DNA from: Arthrobacter sp. H35-D1
GTDB lineage: Bacteria; Actinomycetota; Actinomycetes; Actinomycetales; Micrococcaceae
DNA: 64,000 nucleotides
Direction: 5' to 3'
Assembly (NCBI RefSeq): GCF_030063185.1
Contig: NZ_JASISP010000021.1
Coordinates: 1 to 64,000, forward strand
Under the pieces are notes generated by a model, which worked only from the letters and a program-made list of their open reading frames with translations, was not told where the DNA came from and did not search any database. Made by a program: the position numbers and the translations under genes. Positions 58,870 through 64,000 of the stretch are shown piece after piece. Positions within the stretch are counted from its first letter, which is position 1, and every line of letters begins with the position of its first letter.

Positions 58870-60456
58870 TCAGGGTTTGTGCGCCAAGCCGGCAGCGCGG
58901 CTGGGCATGAACAGTCCCCGTGTTTTTCTATCCCAAAACATGACGTACAGCACGGAGAGCAGCCCTACGGCGATAGCCACCCCACGGATGAGCGCCACGG
59001 GAATCCACGGAAATACGCTGAGTTGGTCCGTCAAGGCGATCAAAATGAAGAAGGCACTCAGGTAGAGAACCAGGCGCTCCTGCGACTCTTCCTCGAGTCC
59101 GGTGACGGTGAAGAAGGCCAGCACCCACAGCATGTACCAAGGCTGGATGACGGGCGCCAGCAGCACAACGGCGGCGAAAGACCAAGCCATGCGGCGCAGC
59201 ACGGCTTGACTGTACCGTTGCGATTCATCGAGCAGGCTGCCCTGTGCCGAAGCCGGAGGCAGGATGATTTTTACGAAGGCCAGAGCCATGACGAGCAAGA
59301 TGGAGACGATCTGGAAGGTGGTTTTGATTCCATCCGTCACAGCAGCACCTGCACCGCCGAAGAACGACACAACTGCTCCAGAAACTACGGAGAACAGCCC
59401 AACGGGTGCGTACCAATGCCACACTGTCCCGGAGGTTTGCAGCGCAGCCAACCACCCGAATCCCAGCCCGTTCACGGCACCCATGGCGCCCAGGAGCGCC
59501 GTCGAAATTCCCAGCGTGGCCGCCCAGATGCCAAATTTTCGTACCCATCCGGCTTGCGAGCCGGCCCACAGCAGGCCCACAAAGGGCAGCGCGATCAAGG
59601 TGATCGGCTTTATCGCGATGGAGGCCGTGACCAGCAGGATCCCCACCACCGGACGCTTGGCCGAGGCGTAGTAGATGCCCGCCACGACGAGGCCAAGCAT
59701 GAGTGAATCGTTGTGGACGCTGGCCACAAAATTGATCAGCACCACGGGGTTCAGCACGGCCAACCACACGGCGCGGTGCGGATTGAAACCGTGGCGGGCC
59801 GCAAGCTTTGGCACATAGATGAACAGCAACACCACGCCGGCCAAGCTGGCCAGGCGGAAGGGAATCAAAGCTATTTCCGGACTGTTGCCCGGCAGCAACA
59901 CAGCGAGGTGTTCAAGCCAGAGCCACAGCGGACCATACGGCGTGGGTGCCTCGGTCCACAGCGTGTCGGGGCCCAGCAGGAAATAGTTGTTGAGGGCGGA
60001 GATGCCGTTGGTGTACGGGTCAAGGCCCTGCTCCATGAGCCGGCCCTGGCCAATGTAGGCGTAGGAGTCGCGGCTGAACACGGGCAAGGCGATCATCATG
60101 GGAGCCACCCACAAAATCAACGCCTTCTTCAACACGGGCGTTGATTCCGGGCCCCAACCAGCCAGGTGCTGGCGAAGCCGTAGCCAGGCCCGCAGCATCA
60201 ACACGGCTCCCACGCACAGCAGCACGGTGGTGATGACAACAGCCACCGGCGTGGTCCTGGCCAGGATGAACAACGGATTGCGGATCAGCACCGAGCTGCC
60301 GGCCAACCAACCGACGCCAAAGGAGCCCAACATGAGCAGCACAGAACCGGCAAAGCCCTGCCAGACGGCTGACGCGGCAGGGCCTGTGCGTAATGCGAGC
60401 TTGGCTAGCACCTTGGTTTTCACCTCCGGTTGGACAACACGCGTGCTGGTCAACAA
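58870..60456 (-). CDS. mptB: Polyprenol-phosphomannose-dependent alpha-1,6-mannosyltransferase, MptB-type
   Basis: A GT-C membrane glycosyltransferase of 528 residues with 12 or more hydrophobic helices. The catalytic loop after helix 2 is PVFSRDSYAYIGQGRLMEQGLDPYTNG, the MptA/MptB signature with the Asp of the DxD-like motif; TPYGPLWLWLEHL and VNFVASVHNDSLMLGL-type text follow. In mycobacteria and corynebacteria these add mannoses to the lipoglycan core using decaprenyl-phosphomannose. TTG 60456 has CAGGAG 5 nt upstream. It is divergent from another polytopic glycosyltransferase. Confidence 0.88.
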   Translation of the reverse strand: MLTSTRVVQPEVKTKVLAKLALRTGPAASAVWQGFAGSVLLMLGSFGVGWLAGSSVLIRNPLFILARTTPVAVVITTVLLCVGAVLMLRAWLRLRQHLAGWGPESTPVLKKALILWVAPMMIALPVFSRDSYAYIGQGRLMEQGLDPYTNGISALNNYFLLGPDTLWTEAPTPYGPLWLWLEHLAVLLPGNSPEIALIPFRLASLAGVVLLFIYVPKLAARHGFNPHRAVWLAVLNPVVLINFVASVHNDSLMLGLVVAGIYYASAKRPVVGILLVTASIAIKPITLIALPFVGLLWAGSQAGWVRKFGIWAATLGISTALLGAMGAVNGLGFGWLAALQTSGTVWHWYAPVGLFSVVSGAVVSFFGGAGAAVTDGIKTTFQIVSILLVMALAFVKIILPPASAQGSLLDESQRYSQAVLRRMAWSFAAVVLLAPVIQPWYMLWVLAFFTVTGLEEESQERLVLYLSAFFILIALTDQLSVFPWIPVALIRGVAIAVGLLSVLYVMFWDRKTRGLFMPSRAAGLAHKP

Positions 60457-60669
60457 CTAACTCCTGTACTTTTAAATCCGGCCGTGGGCGCTGGTGCCTT
60501 CCCGCAACAGGACGCCCCGATATGCGCCTGCCGGGCCAGCCCGGGAAGCGGCAGGGTGCTGCGCTAACATGTAAGCAGTCAGGGACACCGTTCTTGGCAT
60601 TCTACCCACATCGGCCGGGCAGGTTCTGGAAAAAGTCGCCACGCTGCCCAACGCCTCCGCCCCGCGTGC

Positions 60670-62115
60670 GTGTTGCTCCGGGCGCCACCCCATCTGAAGA
60701 AAGACCGGACCATCGCCACGGATACGTTCTTTGCCACCCTTGCCCGCTTCCGGGATGCACTGTTCCCCGCCCGCACCCAGACCTGGCTGACATCGCCGCA
60801 GGGACTGTGGACGGTCTTTGCGCTCATCCACGTTGCGGCTCTTGTGCTCGCGGGCATCCAGTCACTGCGCGGAGAGGGCTACAGCGACACGGGCATCTAC
60901 CGCACCTGGGCCTCGATCGGCTTCGACGAGACCCGCGTCCTGGGCCCAAGCCCGTGGGTCTACCCCATCCTCGCGCTGGTGCCCATGGCAGTTGCCTTCA
61001 TTTTCGGCAATGCCCCGTTCTTCTTCATCTGGGTCCTCATGATTGCCGTGCTGAATGCCTTGGCCGTGGGTAAGCTCACCAGCTGGGGCAAAAAACGCCA
61101 CGCCATCCCCGCCGCCCTGTGGTGGCTTGTCTTCACCGCCTTGATGGCGTGGCTCGGTTTTGCCCGCGTCGACGGCCTTACCGCCCCGGTGGTTCTCATC
61201 GCACTGTCCCTCGGCGTGGCCAGCCCGTTCCTGACCTCATTCATTCTCAGCGTGGCGACATGGACAAAAGTCTGGCCGGCCGCCGTCGTGCTTGCGCTTT
61301 TCACTGTGGTCAGGCAGCGGGTTCAGGTGGTGCTGGCCGGTGTGCTGGTCACGGCGTTTGTGGTGGTGCTGGCGTTGAGCATGAACTCGTTGCCGAAACT
61401 GCTGAACTTCCTGCTGGAACAGGGCGACCGCGGCATGCAGCTCGAAGCCACGTTCACCGCCCCGTGGCTGTGGCTGAGCGTGCTGGGCTTGGGCGGAGCG
61501 CACATGTACATGAACCAGGACATCAACTCCATGCAGGTCGATGGCCCCGGCTCCGAGGTGATGAGCGTGTTGATGCAGCCGCTGCTGATCGTTGCCGCGT
61601 TGCTCGTGGCCGCCCTGATTTTCTGGGCCCTGCACACCGGCAAGCGCAACGGCGGCGCCGACCGCACGGCCCTGCTCCTCTTCGGCTCGCTGGCCCTTGT
61701 CACGGCATTCGTCGTCTTCAACAAGGTGGGGTCCCCGCAGTTCATGGTGTGGCTGGCACCGCCGGTCGCCGTCGGCCTGGCGCACCAATGGGAGGCGTGG
61801 CGGGTCCCGGCCACCATGCTCATTGGCGTGGCCGTGCTGACGTACCTTGTCTACCCGCTTTTCTACGACGCCCTCTCGCACGACAACGCCGTCATGGCCG
61901 CCGTGCTGACACTCCGCAACCTGCTGCTGGTGGTCTTGTTCGTGTGGAGCGTGCGGCAACTGTTCCTGATGGGCCGCAACCCCTCCCGCATTCCCAGGCA
62001 CGACGCCGGAGCCCCCCTCGCCGACAGCGCCACCGCCGTCGTGGAACAGCCGGGCGAGGAACAGCCGGGCGAGGTTCCCGAACATTCCGCACCGGCGGCG
62101 GGACAGAAGCGCTAA
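60670..62115 (+). CDS. Polytopic glycosyltransferase (GT87/DUF2029-like)
   Basis: 481 residues from GTG 60670, with TTG 60673 next and no good ribosome binding site, so the start is uncertain. About ten membrane helices. LRGEGYSDTGIYRTWASIGFDE holds an acidic residue in the first extracellular loop as in GT87-type mannosyltransferases; ATWTKVWPAAVV and VFNKVGSPQFMVWLAPPVAVGL are further family-like points. The tail is Pro/Glu-rich (a repeated EQPGEE). Next to MptB it probably acts in the same lipoglycan or arabinomannan-type assembly; that is inference. Confidence 0.8.
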   Translation: MLLRAPPHLKKDRTIATDTFFATLARFRDALFPARTQTWLTSPQGLWTVFALIHVAALVLAGIQSLRGEGYSDTGIYRTWASIGFDETRVLGPSPWVYPILALVPMAVAFIFGNAPFFFIWVLMIAVLNALAVGKLTSWGKKRHAIPAALWWLVFTALMAWLGFARVDGLTAPVVLIALSLGVASPFLTSFILSVATWTKVWPAAVVLALFTVVRQRVQVVLAGVLVTAFVVVLALSMNSLPKLLNFLLEQGDRGMQLEATFTAPWLWLSVLGLGGAHMYMNQDINSMQVDGPGSEVMSVLMQPLLIVAALLVAALIFWALHTGKRNGGADRTALLLFGSLALVTAFVVFNKVGSPQFMVWLAPPVAVGLAHQWEAWRVPATMLIGVAVLTYLVYPLFYDALSHDNAVMAAVLTLRNLLLVVLFVWSVRQLFLMGRNPSRIPRHDAGAPLADSATAVVEQPGEEQPGEVPEHSAPAAGQKR

Positions 62116-62315
62116 AACTTCAGCTCCGTCAGTGGATCGGCTCTTTGCCCGGCTGCTTGACCACGACGCCCTAATCCGTGCCCGGATCTCCTCCCCCATG
62201 GCCATTCTCTGGCTCCGGGCGCCGGGGCTCTGGGCGCCAGCCAGCGTGTGGCGGGGGTTTTGTCGCCGTCCACAAGTCCTTGCTGGCCAGGAAGATGAGC
62301 TTCGTTGTCCGCGGC

Positions 62316-62363
62316 AACACTTTCAGTAACACTTTTAGTAACACTTTTAGCAAAACTTTCAGC
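62316..62363. repeat. Four tandem copies of a 12-bp unit
   Basis: Units at 62316, 62328, 62340 and 62352 have the form AACACTTTTAGT with small differences. The unit is AT-rich against the GC-rich background and a multiple of three, so it keeps all frames open. Confidence 0.9.
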
Positions 62364-62537
62364 ACCACGGAGCACTGCCTCATGTGTGCCCTGTTGGGGT
62401 ACAGGTACACCCCCGGGCGAGCGGGCAAAGGCCATCAGACTGTGGGTGCAGCCGATGTTAGCGCAGGTTCTGATGCTTTCTTGTCGGTGGCGACCCTGAT
62501 CAAAGTCCGGCTGGCCGCCGTCGTACTCCCGCGTGGT

Positions 62538-62571
62538 TCAGTTGCACTGTCAAGTCAGTTGCACTGTCAAT
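62538..62571. repeat. Two 17-bp direct repeats upstream of the endonuclease
   Basis: TCAGTTGCACTGTCAAG at 62538-62554 and the same sequence with one change at 62555-62571. They lie 80-113 bp before the start of the endonuclease, a typical distance for regulator binding sites, but may be a simple duplication. Confidence 0.75.
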
Positions 62572-62650
62572 GGAGCACGTTGGCTTCTACGCTGGGACCA
62601 TCGGCAAGTGAGTCCATGGAGCAGCACCATCGAGGAAGCAGGGGACGAGA

Positions 62651-63496
62651 ATGCCCGTCAACACCCACGAACTAGAGGATCCCATCCCCCGTTCCGGATA
62701 CGATGCTGACTTCCTGGGCATCCACATCGAGGCCCCAACTCCGGATAAGAGCATCCAAGGCGACGCTGTTCTATGGGACGGAATGGAGATCATTCCGTAC
62801 ACGCATTTTTCTTTGTCGCTGAGTAAATCGAGGCGCTTTGCCCGCTGGGTTGCGTGGAACATCGACGGGGGTTGCACAAAGTTGATCAGCCGCACCGGGC
62901 TTTCCTTCCGCAAAGATCCCCGGTTGCCGGCAGAGTTCCAGGTGGGCAATGAGCTGTACAGCGGCAATCGGCTGGATCGCGGGCATGTCGCACGCCGTGC
63001 CGACCTGCTGTGGGGCGAACTGGATGAAACGCAACAAGCCAACCGTGATTCGTTCTATTTCAGCAACATCACCCCGCAAATGGACGACTTCAACCAGAGC
63101 ACCCAAAACGGTATCTGGGGTCGCTTGGAAAACGCTCTTTACGAGGACGTTGATGTTGAAGATTTGCGCGTCAATGTGTTTGCTGGTCCGGTCTTCCGCA
63201 CTGATGACCGCCTCTATCGTGGCGTGGCATTGCCATCGGAGTATTGGAAGATGCTGGTCTTTCAGGAACAAGGGATCTTGAAGGCGCGCATCTTCTTGTT
63301 AACTCAGGACCTTGACCAGTTGCGGGCCGTGATGGCGCTGGATGAGTTTAGGGTCTACCAAATCACCCGCGGCGAGCTCGAAGAACGCACACAGCTGCGC
63401 TTTCCCCCAGTTCTGGACTTGGCCTGCACAATACCCGCCATGCCTGCTTTCAACGAAAGGGAGCCACTGGCATCGGCTGCGGCGATCATGTGGTGA
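62651..63496 (+). CDS. DNA/RNA non-specific endonuclease (ββα-metal, EndoG type)
   Basis: 281 residues. The active-site motif is LDRGHVARRADLLWG near 108-122, with the DRGH His as general base, followed by DSFYFSNITPQMDDFNQSTQNGIWGRLENAL, where the Asn binds the metal. FARWVAWNIDGG and VFAGPVFRTDD are further family text. Relatives are often secreted nucleases or toxin domains, but this one has no signal peptide and is monocistronic. How the cell avoids damage is unclear; an unlinked inhibitor, low expression or export by another route are possible. Confidence 0.9.
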   Translation: MPVNTHELEDPIPRSGYDADFLGIHIEAPTPDKSIQGDAVLWDGMEIIPYTHFSLSLSKSRRFARWVAWNIDGGCTKLISRTGLSFRKDPRLPAEFQVGNELYSGNRLDRGHVARRADLLWGELDETQQANRDSFYFSNITPQMDDFNQSTQNGIWGRLENALYEDVDVEDLRVNVFAGPVFRTDDRLYRGVALPSEYWKMLVFQEQGILKARIFLLTQDLDQLRAVMALDEFRVYQITRGELEERTQLRFPPVLDLACTIPAMPAFNEREPLASAAAIMW

Positions 63497-63608
63497 CGGC
63501 ACTAGGGATGTTCTGAGCCACTCAGACCGAGCTGCAGTGACCAAACGACATCCTGGCCAGTGGGCGTCTGTCTCGTTGCACCGGCACAGGCCAAAGCGGT
63601 GTTCACGG

Positions 63609-63614
63609 TACATT
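63609..63614 (+). promoter_or_regulatory. -10 box of oligoribonuclease, probably leaderless
   Basis: TACATT lies exactly six bases before the GTG at 63621, with no Shine-Dalgarno sequence between. The distance places the transcript start at the start codon. No matching -35 was recognised. Confidence 0.35.
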
Positions 63615-63620
63615 GGACGG

Positions 63621-64000
63621 GTGGCTATTACTAATGAACGCATTGTTTGGATTGACTGTGAGATGACGGGGCTGGATGCCGTCAACGACGCCCTGATCGA
63701 GGTCGCGGCGCTCGTGACCGATTCCGAGCTCAATATCCTGGGCGAGGGCGTGGACGTGGTGATCAAGCCCAGCGACGAATCCTTGGCGCAAATGGGCGAC
63801 TTTGTCCGCGACATGCACACGTCCTCGAAGCTGCTCGACGAGCTGGCCGGCGGAACCACCATGGAAGACGCCCAGGCCCAAGTGTTGGCCTACATCAAAA
63901 AGCATGTGCCCGTGCCCAACAAGGCACCGTTGGCGGGAAACTCGATCGGCACCGACAAGGTATTCCTCAACCGTGACATGCCCGAGCTGGTGGATCACCT
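63621..64000 (+). CDS. orn: Oligoribonuclease, 5' part
   Basis: A DEDDh 3'-5' exonuclease that degrades RNA dinucleotides. The window holds 126 codons. From GTG 63621 the protein starts VAITNERIVWIDCEMTGLDAVNDALIEVAALVTD, with the DxE of Exo I, and continues DFVRDMHTSSKLLDEL and APLAGNSIGTDKVFLNRDMPELVDHL, with Exo II Asp. Exo III lies beyond the edge. Orn is the housekeeping enzyme for the last step of RNA and cyclic-di-GMP breakdown. Confidence 0.95.
   Translation, partial: MAITNERIVWIDCEMTGLDAVNDALIEVAALVTDSELNILGEGVDVVIKPSDESLAQMGDFVRDMHTSSKLLDELAGGTTMEDAQAQVLAYIKKHVPVPNKAPLAGNSIGTDKVFLNRDMPELVDH

Larger units (their letters stand above)
62116..62650. other. Intergenic with repeats, no clear gene
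   Basis: No convincing gene. Frames on both strands at 62112-62675 overlap each other. A minus frame would encode a Leu/Lys/Val tetrad repeat and a plus frame an Asn-Thr-Phe-Ser repeat, both created by a 12-bp array at 62316-62363. It must also carry the promoter of the endonuclease. Confidence 0.45.

Noticed and set aside
62171-62428. Minus-strand frame with Leu-Leu-Lys-Val repeats
   Set aside because: The helical-looking repeat is generated by the 12-bp array; the flanking text is Pro/Arg-rich shadow and no start signal is seen.
1-64000. tRNA, rRNA, CRISPR arrays and riboswitches
   Set aside because: No T-loop-like motifs in plausible cloverleaf context, no spaced repeats and no known riboswitch cores were recognised; a covariance-model scan would be needed to exclude weak cases.

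Overview
The window looks like a chromosomal segment of a high-GC Gram-positive actinobacterium, most plausibly a Micrococcales/Arthrobacter-type soil organism. The evidence is a mycothione reductase, mycothiol-type DinB/maleylpyruvate-isomerase-like proteins, an MptB-type mannosyltransferase, an actinobacterial Asp23/DUF6286/AmaP-type locus, a BioQ-like biotin repressor, many GTG/TTG starts, dense ATGA/GTGA gene overlaps, and several genes whose -10 box lies so close to the start codon that leaderless mRNAs are likely. The genus is an inference. No rRNA, tRNA or CRISPR array was seen.

Layout. 1-4 kb is an accessory stretch of visibly lower GC: gene fragments, a 5'-truncated GNAT gene, a decayed transposase, then a coupled secreted-protein/lipoprotein pair. 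4-7.8 kb encodes tryptophan to anthranilate conversion (tryptophan 2,3-dioxygenase, kynureninase, PaaX-type regulator, convergent formamidase-like hydrolase). 8.2-12.2 kb is the Hen1-Pnkp RNA repair operon. 12.9-17 kb is a toxin-antitoxin/nuclease islet: a broken TA pair, a DUF1016 PD-(D/E)XK protein, a second TA pair with a damaged antitoxin, and an intact YefM-YoeB pair with a palindromic operator. A HelD-type RNA polymerase-binding helicase follows. 19-25 kb holds housekeeping genes (methyltransferase, double-hotdog thioesterase, aldo/keto reductase, VOC protein, Na+/H+ antiporter). 25-27.7 kb is a complete polar amino acid ABC importer.

27.8-32 kb is the most unusual locus. An ECF sigma factor overlaps a protein that joins an HxxxCxxC zinc anti-sigma-like N-terminus to an Asp23-like domain. 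A further Asp23-like protein follows, and the divergent operon encodes two more Asp23 proteins, a DUF2273-like peptide, a DUF6286-like protein and an AmaP-like protein. 32-40.4 kb holds an MFS transporter, a LapA-type protein, a TetR-controlled ABC-2 exporter with a frameshifted permease, a run of VOC and DinB-like proteins and an HxlR regulator. 40.4-46.9 kb is a fully overlapping biotin operon bioB-bioA-bioF-P450-bioD. It has a divergent TetR regulator (bioQ candidate) and a palindromic operator placed on a leaderless bioB promoter.

47-64 kb continues with DUF1905, YihY, mycothione reductase, a CHRD-protein/class F sortase/lipoprotein trio, DUF3817, a DUF2236 oxygenase-like protein, a flavin monooxygenase divergent from a TetR gene, a universal stress protein, a PrmC-like methyltransferase, a DNA alkylation repair gene with an in-frame amber codon, two polytopic glycosyltransferases, a DNA/RNA non-specific endonuclease and the 5' part of oligoribonuclease. 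Three genes carry apparent single-base indels in homopolymers, so assembly error must be weighed against true decay.
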